Below are positions 51,103-58,896 of a stretch of 64,000 bases of DNA, piece after piece. The position numbers and the translations under genes are program-made. The notes under the pieces were generated by a model. It saw only the letters and a program-made list of their open reading frames with translations, searched no databases and was not told where the DNA came from. Source of the stretch: Methylorubrum populi (GTDB lineage Bacteria > Pseudomonadota > Alphaproteobacteria > Rhizobiales > Beijerinckiaceae); NCBI GenBank assembly GCA_036946625.1, contig JAQIIU010000003.1, forward strand, positions 62,001 through 126,000. Reading direction: 5' to 3'. Position 1 is the stretch's first letter. The number at the start of each line of letters is the position of its first letter.

Positions 51103-53382
51103 ATGGATGCCGACGCGGATCCCCTCTCCCCGCATGCGGGGAGAGGGCTTTGCCGACCTCGGCGTCGGCAAAGCGAGGCGGCGGCCGAGGGTGAGGGGGC
51201 TTGGCCGGAAGAGGCTTGGCCCGAGACGCCCCCTCACCTTCGCTCCGGCCACGCCTCCGCTTCCCGCAGGCACGGCGAGGTGCGTGCGGGCCTCTCCCGG
51301 CGGGCGGGGAGAGGGGGGCGCATCGGCACTGTTCTCGCTCTCTCCCTCACCGCCGTCCTTCCGCTGGCGGGTGCCCTCTGGCGCTACGCCGCCGCCCTCC
51401 CGCCCCTCGACCTGACCCAGGCGGCTCTCCGCTCCACGGTCGTCCTCGACCGGAAGGGCCAGTTGCTGCGCCCCTTCGCCACCGCCGACGGGCGCTGGCG
51501 GCTGCCCGTGAGCGCGGGGGATGTCGATCCGCGGTATCTCGCCATGCTCAAGGCCTACGAGGACCGCCGCTTCGACGATCATCCCGGCGTCGATCCGGCG
51601 GCGACCTTGCGCGCCGCGTGGCAGTGGCTGGTGCACGGAAAGATCGTGTCGGGCGGCTCGACGCTGTCGATGCAGGTCGCCCGCCTCGTCGAGCCGCGGG
51701 CCGGGCGCTCGCTCGTCGCCAAACTCCGGCAGATGGTCCGCGCGGTCGAGTTGGAGCGCACCCTCGGCAAGGCCGGCGTGCTCGACCTCTACCTCGCGCT
51801 GGCCCCCTATGGCGGCCCGGTCGAGGGTTTGCGGGCGGCGAGCCTCGCCTATTTCGGCCGCGAGCCGGCCCGCCTGTCGTTCGCCGAGAGCGCCCTCCTC
51901 GTCGCCCTGCCGCAGGCGCCGGAGGCGCGCCGGCCCGACCGTTTTTCCGCGAACGCCCGGCGCGCCCGCGACCGGGTGCTCGACATCGCCGCCGCCCGCT
52001 TCGTGCTGACCGCCGACGAGGCGCGGGCCGCCAAGGCCGAGCCGGTGCCGGTCGCGCGCAAACAATTCCCGATGCTCGCCGCCCACGCCGCCGAGCAGGC
52101 CCACGCCGCCGACCCGGAGGCGCGGGTGCAGCACCTGACGCTGGACGCCCGCCTCCAGGCGAGCCTCGAAGCGCTGGCTTCGGAGCGCGCGGCGGCCGCC
52201 GGCCCGGCGCTCTCCGCCGCGATCCTCGCCATCGACAACCGCACCGGCGCGGTGCTGGCCCATGTCGGCAGCGCCGGCTATCTCGACGGCGCGCGCGCCG
52301 GCGCGGTCGATGCCACGCAAGCGGTGCGCTCGCCGGGTTCGGCGCTCAAGCCCTTCATCTACGCGCTGGCCTTCGAGAACGGGCTCGCCCACCCCGAGAC
52401 GCTCCTCGACGACCGCCCGGCACGCTTCGCCGCGTACGCACCGGAAAACTTCGACATGGGTTTTCGCGGGACGGTGACGGCCCGGGTCGCGCTCCAGCAA
52501 TCGCTCAACCTGCCCGCGGTCGATCTCCTGGACGCGGTCGGCGCCGCCCGCTTCGTCGCCCGCCTGCGGGGTGCGGGCGCGGCGATCCTGCTGCCGCGCG
52601 ACACCGCGCCGGGCCTGCCCGTGGCGCTCGGAGGCCTCGGCATCACGCTGACCGACCTCGCCCGGCTCTATGCCGGCCTCGCCCGCGCGGGCAGCGTGCC
52701 GACGCTCGCCCGGCGCCTCGACGGGCCGCCCGCCGCATCCGATCCGGAGCGCCGAATCGCCGATCCGGTCGCGGCCTGGTACGTCGCCGACATCCTGCGC
52801 GGCGCCCCGCCCCCGGAGAACGCCCTGCCGGGCCGGATCAGTTTCAAGACCGGCACCTCCTACGGCTACCGCGACGCCTGGGCGGTGGGGTTCGATGCCC
52901 GCGTCACCGTCGCCGTCTGGATCGGCCGGCCCGACGGCGCCTCGGTGCCGGGCCTCGTCGGACGCAGCCACGCCGCGCCGATCCTGTTCGACGCCTTCGC
53001 CCGGTTCGGCGGCGCGCCGGAGGCCCTGCCCCGCCCCCGCGACGCCCTCGTCGCCGCGACCATGGCCCTGCCCCCGCCCCTGCGCCACATCCGCCGGGAT
53101 GCCCCCAAGACCTTCGCGGCGACGCTGGGCGTGCCCCTCAGGATCGCCTATCCGCCGGACGGGGCCCGAGTCGATCTCGGCCTCGGCCAGGGTGCCCAGG
53201 CCCGCCTCGCCCTCAAGGCGCTCGGCGGCCGGCCGCCGCTGACCTGGATGGTCGATGGAATGCCGGTAGCCGAGGCCATGCGCCGGCAAGCGGAATGGAG
53301 CCCGGAGGGCGCCGGCTTCGCCCGGATCTCGGTGATGGACGCAGGCGGCGCGAGCGACAGCGTGGTGGTGCGGCTGGAGTGA
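51103..53382 (+). CDS. pbpC: Penicillin-binding protein 1C
   Basis: 759-aa bifunctional murein polymerase. The glycosyltransferase domain has AYEDRRFDDHPGVDP with its catalytic Glu, and GGSTLSMQVARL near residue 183. The transpeptidase domain has SALK (Ser413, Lys416), the SLN motif in QQSLNLPAVD and KTGTS at about 582. The C-terminal BiPBP_C domain is present (LRIAYPPDGARVDLGLGQGA). The membrane anchor is RIGTVLALSLTAVLPLAGAL at about 75-94. Residues 7-72 are translated interspersed-repeat DNA, so the true start may lie further in or the repeat has supplied the cytoplasmic tail. Only 3 bp separate it from alpha-2-macroglobulin. Confidence 0.9.
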   Translation: MDADADPLSPHAGRGLCRPRRRQSEAAAEGEGAWPEEAWPETPPHLRSGHASASRRHGEVRAGLSRRAGRGGRIGTVLALSLTAVLPLAGALWRYAAALPPLDLTQAALRSTVVLDRKGQLLRPFATADGRWRLPVSAGDVDPRYLAMLKAYEDRRFDDHPGVDPAATLRAAWQWLVHGKIVSGGSTLSMQVARLVEPRAGRSLVAKLRQMVRAVELERTLGKAGVLDLYLALAPYGGPVEGLRAASLAYFGREPARLSFAESALLVALPQAPEARRPDRFSANARRARDRVLDIAAARFVLTADEARAAKAEPVPVARKQFPMLAAHAAEQAHAADPEARVQHLTLDARLQASLEALASERAAAAGPALSAAILAIDNRTGAVLAHVGSAGYLDGARAGAVDATQAVRSPGSALKPFIYALAFENGLAHPETLLDDRPARFAAYAPENFDMGFRGTVTARVALQQSLNLPAVDLLDAVGAARFVARLRGAGAAILLPRDTAPGLPVALGGLGITLTDLARLYAGLARAGSVPTLARRLDGPPAASDPERRIADPVAAWYVADILRGAPPPENALPGRISFKTGTSYGYRDAWAVGFDARVTVAVWIGRPDGASVPGLVGRSHAAPILFDAFARFGGAPEALPRPRDALVAATMALPPPLRHIRRDAPKTFAATLGVPLRIAYPPDGARVDLGLGQGAQARLALKALGGRPPLTWMVDGMPVAEAMRRQAEWSPEGAGFARISVMDAGGASDSVVVRLE
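51121..51318. repeat. Interspersed palindromic repeat inside the pbpC 5-prime end
   Basis: Outer arms CCCCTCTCCCCGC and GCGGGGAGAGGGG, inner GAGGGTGAGGGGGC / GCCCCCTCACCTTCGCT-like halves. The same hairpin unit occurs at 12855-12882. It is open in the pbpC frame across its whole length. Confidence 0.85.
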
Positions 53383-53388
53383 CTTGTT

Positions 53389-54054
53389 CTATCGCGCTGG
53401 TTGACTGACGGGATCAGTCGGTGGATTGAGAAAGCCTTTGATGCGGCTGCTGAAATTACTGAAATCGAAATTTACATTAAGACTTATAAGTACAATAACA
53501 ACGATTGACGTCCATACAAAATTAGCGAGCAAATTCTGTCCCACACTCACCCCCCAGGATTCTTTGGTTCTTTCAGAGATATGAGACCTGATTTCCCCGT
53601 GCTTCGACGCCCTATCGCGATTTGTTGCCTCGATGAGGTCATGCAATGATTGGAACTGAGCCTTGTATATCTGATCATTTATTTCCTCTTTAGAGCCATC
53701 AAGGACGATTTTGGCAAAGCTTCCTATTTCCCCACGTGCTTGAGAAATAACGGAGTCGATTCTCAAATCTGTCCAGCCACTGACATAGCTGTCGATATCC
53801 TCCTGACGCGGACGTCTGCCAAGCTGCTGAGTTCTCTGGACGATCCAGTCGCGCTTCTCTTGCTTGTACAAACTGTAAGCGACGCAAGCGACAACGGGCG
53901 CAATCGGGTTTTCACCCGCCATGCGCCCCATGATACGCTCAAATACAGTATTGTATTCGTCAGAAATTATGCCTGGCAATGCCTCTTCAGCACCAGCAGA
54001 ATTAGGGCTTTCCACCCGATTCTGATGGGATTTTCCGCTTTCCGGCATACTCAT
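53389..54054 (-). CDS. Membrane-tethered protein of unknown function, low-G+C island 1
   Basis: 221-aa product not confidently recognised. A soluble N-terminal part has a distinctive segment VVACVAYSLYKQEKRDWIVQ (residues 54-73), then RTQQLGRRPRQEDIDSYVSG. A helical middle has many charged residues (about 98-165). One transmembrane helix (LLANFVWTSIVVIVLISLN, about 175-193) is followed by a short tail. From memory the YSLYK-x2-K segment recalls small membrane-tethered bacterial proteins of unknown role; I could not verify this. Base composition is clearly more A+T-rich than both neighbours, suggesting recent transfer. Its start overlaps the upstream 89-codon gene by 53 nt. Its stop is 6 bp from the convergent pbpC stop. 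Confidence 0.65.
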   Translation of the reverse strand: MSMPESGKSHQNRVESPNSAGAEEALPGIISDEYNTVFERIMGRMAGENPIAPVVACVAYSLYKQEKRDWIVQRTQQLGRRPRQEDIDSYVSGWTDLRIDSVISQARGEIGSFAKIVLDGSKEEINDQIYKAQFQSLHDLIEATNRDRASKHGEIRSHISERTKESWGVSVGQNLLANFVWTSIVVIVLISLNVNFDFSNFSSRIKGFLNPPTDPVSQPAR

Positions 54055-54271
54055 TTGCCTGGCTCTTCAATGCATCGTCAATATGCTTGTCTATATTGAC
54101 CCGCACAATACCAATCCCAGGTAAACGCATTTCCTGAGCGTGAGAAGACGGCTTAGCAGGACGTGCAAACCATTTGACCGTCATACCGCTGTCTCCAACC
54201 CATGAGCTGTCATTGCCGAAAGACTGAGCCCCCAACGGAGCCATTCCGACGAGCGACCGCATCGTGTCCAA
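54002..54271 (-). CDS. Small protein of unknown function, first gene of island 1 pair
   Basis: Up to 89 aa, not recognised. The most protein-like part begins at MTVKWFARPAKPSSHAQEMR, then LPGIGIVRVNIDKHIDDALK, so the real start may be that internal ATG (about 60 aa). The C-terminal tail is Lys/Ser/Gly-rich (NEYAGKRKIPSESGGKP). It overlaps the following membrane-protein gene by 53 nt, implying coupled translation. It shares the island's low G+C. Confidence 0.5.
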   Translation of the reverse strand: MDTMRSLVGMAPLGAQSFGNDSSWVGDSGMTVKWFARPAKPSSHAQEMRLPGIGIVRVNIDKHIDDALKSQANEYAGKRKIPSESGGKP

Positions 54272-54637
54272 GGAGCGTCACCACCCTGTGAAAACCGAAC
54301 CTCGAAGGCACCGCAATCGCATAAGCGGGCAAGTGTGGTTGACGATTGGTATATGTTCTGTGCCGGCTTCGGCAAGGGCGACAGAGCGCAGCCAAGCTCA
54401 CTACGACAGGCTCTTGCCACCCATCGTAGCCACGACCGCTTCATGTCTGCCTTCCGCACTGGGAGGCGGATGATGCACAAGTGTCTCCGCGTGCGGCACC
54501 ACACGTGACTCGCGTCCCCCACACGTTAGCTGAAGCCGGGCGAGGCCACGTCCTCCCCCGGTGTTGGTCTTCAACTCGGGTCCAAAACTCGGGTCGAAGT
54601 CCGGGACGGCCCGGCTCATGCGCCCCATGAGGTTGCC
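54272..54637. promoter_or_regulatory. Intergenic region with a guanidine-II-like hairpin before the SMR gene
   Basis: The left part (to about 54480) is A+T-richer island DNA with no convincing ORF. The right part holds CCGGGACGGCCCGG (54601-54614), a 5-bp G+C stem closed by an ACGG loop, the loop type of mini-ykkC/guanidine-II riboswitches, 23 nt before the SMR start. An imperfect hairpin with ACG in its loop lies at 54537-54560. Only one of the two hairpins expected in that riboswitch is clear. Confidence 0.35.
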
Positions 54638-54958
54638 GTGGCCTGGATCGTTCTCGTCGTCGCCGGTTTGCTGGAGGTCGTCTGGGCCTTCGCGATGAAG
54701 CAGTCGGAGGGGTTTTCGCGCCTCTGGCCCAGCGTGGTCACCTTCGTCGCCATGGCGCTGAGCTTCGCCTGCCTCGCATGGTCGATGCGCAGCCTGCCGC
54801 TCGGCACCGCCTACACGATCTGGACCGGCATCGGCGCCGTCGGCGCCTTCGTCGTCGGCATCGCCTTTCTGGGCGAGGCGATGAACGCCACCCGCATCCT
54901 GGCGGCCGGGCTCATCGTCGGCGGCCTCGTGCTGATGAAGCTGTCGAGCCCGGCCTGA
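54638..54958 (+). CDS. sugE: Small multidrug resistance (SMR) exporter, SugE/Gdx type
   Basis: 106-aa four-helix inner-membrane proton antiporter. The essential E13 is in WIVLVVAGLLEVVWAFAMKQ. The subtype motif LGTAYTIWTGIGAVGAFVVG and the ending GLIVGGLVLMKLSS fit SugE/Gdx proteins, which export guanidinium, rather than EmrE drug pumps. The start is a GTG with GAGG upstream; the nearby ATGs are in other frames. An ACGG-loop hairpin upstream could be part of a guanidine riboswitch, consistent with Gdx. Confidence 0.88.
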   Translation: MAWIVLVVAGLLEVVWAFAMKQSEGFSRLWPSVVTFVAMALSFACLAWSMRSLPLGTAYTIWTGIGAVGAFVVGIAFLGEAMNATRILAAGLIVGGLVLMKLSSPA

Positions 54959-55284
54959 CCGCCCTCACCCCTCCGCCCCGCCGCAGCCCGGAAACACCGC
55001 GAACACGTCCTCGCGCACCCGGTCGAGGATGCGGATCGAGCGCATGGGAAACCTTGCCGGATGGAGCCGGCCCGGCGGCCGGTGCAGTCCGAGACTCCTC
55101 CGGCGAGCTCCTTCCCGCCACGGGACGCTTCGCCCAGCTTCGGCCCGGCTCCGCACCGGGCGGAGCAAGCTTGTCCGGAAAGCGGCGCAGTCGGCGGCTC
55201 AGGGTGACGCTTCGTCCGGATCGGTGCGCGGGCGCGGCGCCGCGCCGGCTGTTCCCGGGCGCGCGAGCCGCCTACATCGGCCCC
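54959..55284. other. Intergenic region, no gene seen
   Basis: 326 bp of ordinary high-G+C sequence between two plus-strand genes. Open frames on both strands are Arg/Gly/Pro-rich shadows. A minus-strand 26-codon frame (MRSIRILDRVREDVFAVFPG) is too short to support. No repeat or terminator is evident. Confidence 0.4.
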
Positions 55285-55887
55285 ATGTCCCGCTCCCAAG
55301 CCTCCGCCACCCGCATCGTCTGCATCCGCCACGGCGAATCGACCTTCAACGCGCATCACGAGGCCACGGGGCGCGATCCCGGCCATATCGATGCCCGCCT
55401 GTCGGAGCGCGGCCACGCGCAGGTCGCCACGGCACGCAAGGCGTTGCGCGACATTCCCTTCGAACTCGTCGTCACCTCGCCGCTGACCCGGGCGCTCCAG
55501 ACCACCGCCGGGATCTTTTCCGACCATCCGGCCCGGCCGGACGTGCTCGTCGAAGTGCTCCATCGCGAATGCCAGGAGAGCAGTTGCGACATCGGCCGCG
55601 CCGCCTCGGTGCTGGCGCGGGAATTTCCGGCCTTCCGCGTCGATCACCTGCCCGAGACGTGGTGGTACGCGGACGGCGAGGCCGGGCCGGAGGGCTGGCA
55701 CGTCGAACCGCGGGACCTGTTCGACCGGCGCGTCGCGGGCTTCCGCGACTGGCTGCGGGCGCGGCCGGAGCGGACCATCGCGGTGGTCGGCCACTGCACC
55801 TTCTTCCATCACCTGACCGGGCGCTGGCTCGCCAACTGCGAGGCGCTCGACATCGACCTCGCCGACGTGCCGCGCCCGCACGCCTAG
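55285..55887 (+). CDS. Histidine phosphatase (phosphoglycerate mutase-like) family protein
   Basis: 200-aa protein with the catalytic RHG box near the N-terminus (IVCIRHGESTFNAHH), the second Arg region VVTSPLTRALQTTAGIF, and the second catalytic His in TIAVVGHCTFFHHLTGR. These define branch 1 of the histidine phosphatases. The substrate could be a sugar phosphate or other phosphomonoester; the sequence does not decide. The TAG stop coincides with the first bases of an interspersed repeat. Confidence 0.85.
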   Translation: MSRSQASATRIVCIRHGESTFNAHHEATGRDPGHIDARLSERGHAQVATARKALRDIPFELVVTSPLTRALQTTAGIFSDHPARPDVLVEVLHRECQESSCDIGRAASVLAREFPAFRVDHLPETWWYADGEAGPEGWHVEPRDLFDRRVAGFRDWLRARPERTIAVVGHCTFFHHLTGRWLANCEALDIDLADVPRPHA

Positions 55888-56145
55888 AGCATCGTCCCGA
55901 AAGGTGGCCGCCGGCTTGTCTGAGAGCCTGTTTGACCGGCCACCGTGTCTTCGTCAGGCAACGGCAAGGCGAGAGGAAGATCCTACTCCCATCCTGAACC
56001 CTCATCCTGAGGTGCCGGAGCGCAGCGGAGGCCTCGAAGGGTGTTCCAGGGATCGCAGCGGGATCTGGAGCACCCTTCGAGGCCGCTCATGCGGCACCTC
56101 AGGATGAGGGGCGAGATGGGATCACTGCAGTCAAACAGGCTCTGA
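55885..56145. repeat. Palindromic repeat, family B, copy 5, with stop-codon end
   Basis: Begins TAGAGCATCGTCCCGAAAGG, whose TAG is the stop of the preceding gene. It runs through GAGCCTGTTTGACC, the CCTCATCCTGAGGTGCCGGA core and ends TCAAACAGGCTCTGA. Nearly the reverse complement of 32421-32674. Confidence 0.92.
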
Positions 56146-56171
56146 AAAGACGATGCGAAATCAAAAACCTG

Positions 56172-56210
56172 GAGCATCGTTCCTGGATCCGATATCCAGG
56201 AACGATGCTC
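56172..56210 (-). terminator. Hairpin at the 3-prime end of the uncharacterised conserved gene
   Basis: Perfect 16-bp arms (56172-56187 and 56195-56210), loop TCCGATA. On the minus strand it begins at the TAG stop codon as TAGAGCATCGTTCCTGGA, so it belongs to the same stop-abutting repeat type as 32674 and 55885. It can serve as a terminator. Confidence 0.75.
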
Positions 56211-56932
56211 TAAGGCTGAGCCCGCGCCGCCTCCAGACGGTCGCGGGCGGAGACGAGATCGATCTCCGGCGCCTGCCGGCCGATGCGGAGCGCCCCGTCG
56301 AGGATACCGAGCGCGATCCCCCACGTCCCCTCCGCGAAGGGGGCGGCGCCCTCCGCCATCTCGGCGGCGCAGCGCGGATCGGCGAAGGCGCGGATCGCCG
56401 CCGTGGCGGTGCGGGCGATCGCCGAGGCGCGGGCGCCCGCGAGCCAGGCGCGGCGGCCGGCGGCGGCGTGGGAGCGCGCGCCGCCCTGCATCTCCGCGGC
56501 GCGCAGAGTCGCGAGGGCGCCGTGCGGATCGGGGGCCGTCTCGCAGCGGGCGGCGAGCGCGGGCAGGCCGGCGCCGTCGAGGAGCGGGGGCAGGATGCGG
56601 CGCACGCTCTCGAGCGCCAGGAAGCCGGTGCGGGCCGCCTCGACCGCGGGCGTGTCCGCCGAGCCGGAGAGCCGCAGCACGAAGGCCATCAGCCCCTGCC
56701 GCTCGGCCTCCGGCATGGCGTCGTTGAGGCCGAGCGCGTAGGCCGCGAGCGGGCGCGAGAAGCAGGGCGGGCAATCCTCGGTCGCGGTGATCGCCCGGTA
56801 GGGCAGCCCCGCCGCGACGATGGCCGCCTCGTTGATGCAGGTGCCGCCGTCCGGCCCCGGAAAGGCGTGCGAGCCCTTCAGGAGCCGCCAGTCGAGGATG
56901 GGCGCGAAGGCGTCGAGGGCGTGTTCGCTCAA
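56210..56932 (-). CDS. Conserved protein of unknown function (GSH-FPGPDGGTCINEA family)
   Basis: 240-aa protein belonging to a conserved but uncharacterised group. The N-terminal third holds LLKGSHAFPGPDGGTCINEA followed by AIVAAG, with CPPCFSRPLAAYALGLNDAM after it. This layout resembles phage and actinobacterial proteins with G-S-H ... M/C-E-A ... D-x-P/C-C ... W/L-N-D. The C-terminal half is Ala-rich and helical (about 130-240), possibly with repeats such as SAIARTATAAIRAFADPRCA. A TTG start with GGGAG upstream is chosen; the frame is open upstream but there overlaps the Ni/Co exporter. Function unknown. Confidence 0.65.
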   Translation of the reverse strand: MSEHALDAFAPILDWRLLKGSHAFPGPDGGTCINEAAIVAAGLPYRAITATEDCPPCFSRPLAAYALGLNDAMPEAERQGLMAFVLRLSGSADTPAVEAARTGFLALESVRRILPPLLDGAGLPALAARCETAPDPHGALATLRAAEMQGGARSHAAAGRRAWLAGARASAIARTATAAIRAFADPRCAAEMAEGAAPFAEGTWGIALGILDGALRIGRQAPEIDLVSARDRLEAARAQP

Positions 56933-56997
56933 GCAGGGCTTCTCCCGATCCGGGCGGGAAGCTTGCCACGGCTTCGCGGGGCTTGGCGAGGGGGCGT

Positions 56998-58014
56998 TTA
57001 GCCACCCGTGCCCATGGCCGAACCCGAGAGCATGGCGAGCCCCAGCACCAGCACGAAGGCCCCGGCCAGGAGTTCGAGGCCGCCGACCGCGAGGGTGCCG
57101 GCCTGCCCGCGTCCGCCTGCGAGGCGCAGGACCAGGGCCTTGGCGAAGACCGCGAGGCTCGCCAGCGCCCCCGTCGTCAGCGCGGTGCCCAGCGCCATGG
57201 CGAAGGTCGCGGCGATGCCGGCGGCGAGCATGCCTTGCGCGGCGCAGAACACGAGGATCAGCACCGCGCCGGCGCAGGGACGGGAGCCGGCGGCGAGCAC
57301 CACGCCCGCCCGCTCGCGCCAGCCGCCGAGGCGGTCGATGGCCGTCGCGTCGGTGAGACCGGCGTGGCCGCAACCGGGGCCGCAGCCCTCGGCCGGGGCG
57401 TCGGTGACGAGACCCGCGAGCCGTCCGGCCTTGCGCCACGTCACGGCGCCGCCGAGCGCGGCGACGAGGGCGAAGCTGACGCTCTCGATCAGGGTGCCGG
57501 CCCGGGTCATGCCGCCGGCGGTGGCCCTGAGGACGAGGACGCCGACGAGGACGATGGCGATGGCCACGCAAGCCTGGAGCAGGGCCGCCGCGGCGCTCAA
57601 GGCGAAGCCGCGCCGGAGCGTGCGCTCGCCGGCGACGATGTAGCCGGCGATCACCGCCTTGCCGTGGCCGGGGCCGGCGGCATGGAACACGCCGTAGGCG
57701 AAGCCCATCACGACGAGCGGCATCCAGCCGCCGCCCGCCTTCAGCGCCGACACGGCGCTCCGGAGGTTGCTCGAAAAGCTGGACTGGACCGCGAGCAGCC
57801 AGCCGCCGAGCCCCGTCGCCGCGGGCGCGGCCTCGCGGAAGCCGATGCCGAAGGGCGAGCGCGGCGGCGGCGCCGCGAGGCCGGGGCCGAGCGCCCAGGC
57901 GATCCCGGAGAGGATTCCGGCCGCCGCCAGCACCGCGCCGGCGGCGAGCGCGAGCCGGAGCGGCAGCCGGCTTCCGGAAGAAGCCGCAAGGCGCGGCGCG
58001 GCGGTCAGGGACAT
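56998..58014 (-). CDS. NicO/RcnA-type nickel/cobalt transporter
   Basis: 338-aa membrane protein with six to eight helices. The family motif is GVFHAAGPGHGKAVIAGYIV near residues 110-129, and a second signature is VVLAAGSRPCAGAVLILVFC. A Cys/His-rich loop (GCGPGCGHAG) replaces the long His stretch of E. coli RcnA. It probably exports Ni or Co. Its ATG lies inside the DUF1007 gene end (10-bp overlap), so the two are coupled. DUF1007 plus NicO is a standing pair in alphaproteobacteria. Confidence 0.85.
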   Translation of the reverse strand: MSLTAAPRLAASSGSRLPLRLALAAGAVLAAAGILSGIAWALGPGLAAPPPRSPFGIGFREAAPAATGLGGWLLAVQSSFSSNLRSAVSALKAGGGWMPLVVMGFAYGVFHAAGPGHGKAVIAGYIVAGERTLRRGFALSAAAALLQACVAIAIVLVGVLVLRATAGGMTRAGTLIESVSFALVAALGGAVTWRKAGRLAGLVTDAPAEGCGPGCGHAGLTDATAIDRLGGWRERAGVVLAAGSRPCAGAVLILVFCAAQGMLAAGIAATFAMALGTALTTGALASLAVFAKALVLRLAGGRGQAGTLAVGGLELLAGAFVLVLGLAMLSGSAMGTGG

Positions 58015-58670
58015 GCGACGATCGCCCGGTTGGCGAACTGCTCGCCGTAATTCGAGGCGGCGGTGAGCGCCTCGAACATCGCCTCCGTCATCGATGGGCC
58101 GGCCTGGGCGACGGCGGGCTCGGTGTTCTTCGCCCGCGTCACCGTCATGGTGCAGCCGGGCACCGCTCCGGCCAGACGCACCGCGTCGGCTCCTTCGGCG
58201 AGGCTGAAGGCGATGAAGTAGGTCGGATCGTAGATCTCCAGCGCCGCGACGCCCTTGCCCTGCACGGCTGGCGTCTTCAGCGGCAGCAGGAAGCTCAAGG
58301 TCAGCCGGCCCCCGTCCAGGACCATGCGGGCATCGCGCGGCTCGGTGAAGGCCTGCTCGCGCCCCGCGACCTTCAGCTTCGTGAAATAGGCGAACTCGGC
58401 GAGGTTCCCGGCGTGCTCGCTCGCCGACCCCTGAAGCTCCTCCGGCGAGACCTTGCCGTCGCCGTTCGCGTCGAGCCCCTGCGTCAGGAAGGCCGAGTAT
58501 TCGGGATCGAAGGTCCAGGCTTGGCGGATGCCGGCGACGCGGCCGGCCTCGTAGGCGAGTTCGGCCCTCGCCGTGATCCAGACGTGGGGGTGGGCCGCGG
58601 CGGGACCGACGAGGGCGAGCCCGAATCCGGCGGCAAGGGCGAGGCGTCCGAGAGAGGGGGCGATCGGCAT
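58005..58670 (-). CDS. DUF1007-family periplasmic protein, partner of the Ni/Co transporter
   Basis: 221-aa exported protein with signal peptide MPIAPSLGRLALAAGFGLAL then VGPAAAHPHVW, exposing the family's AHPHVWI at the mature N-terminus, a likely metal-binding end. The region FDPEYSAFLTQGLDANGDGK has an EF-hand-like D-N-D-G-D loop. Its role is presumably accessory metal binding for the NicO transporter it overlaps. The start is chosen at the signal peptide; longer frames upstream are non-homologous. Confidence 0.85.
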   Translation of the reverse strand: MPIAPSLGRLALAAGFGLALVGPAAAHPHVWITARAELAYEAGRVAGIRQAWTFDPEYSAFLTQGLDANGDGKVSPEELQGSASEHAGNLAEFAYFTKLKVAGREQAFTEPRDARMVLDGGRLTLSFLLPLKTPAVQGKGVAALEIYDPTYFIAFSLAEGADAVRLAGAVPGCTMTVTRAKNTEPAVAQAGPSMTEAMFEALTAASNYGEQFANRAIVACP

Positions 58671-58896
58671 GGCGCTGGGGTCGAGGCGTATCGGAGGAAA
58701 CGGCGACGCGAGCGACCTTGCCCGGTCGATCGGGCGAAAGCAGGGCGCGAGTTCGGCCCGCGAGTCGGCCGATGAACCGGCCCATGAGGGAGGCCGAACT
58801 CGCGGAGCTCCTGCGCGACCGCCCACAACCCTGTTCCACATGGCGGAGGCCGGCGCTTGGCTGTGATGCAGCGTCAAATGATGCTGAACATCTAGG

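Noticed and set aside
45565..53289. 2574-codon minus-strand open frame opposite alpha-2-macroglobulin and pbpC
   Set aside because: Composition is low-complexity Gly/Arg/Glu/Ala, and the plus strand carries two well-defined proteins with catalytic motifs.
57000..57571. Extension of the 56210 gene frame into the Ni/Co exporter
   Set aside because: Residues before the TTG start are Arg-rich antisense-like sequence overlapping a strongly supported gene.
58015..58839. N-terminal extension of the Ni/Co exporter frame through the DUF1007 gene
   Set aside because: The extension is a non-homologous frame over DUF1007; the exporter begins naturally at MSLTAAP with a 10-bp overlap.
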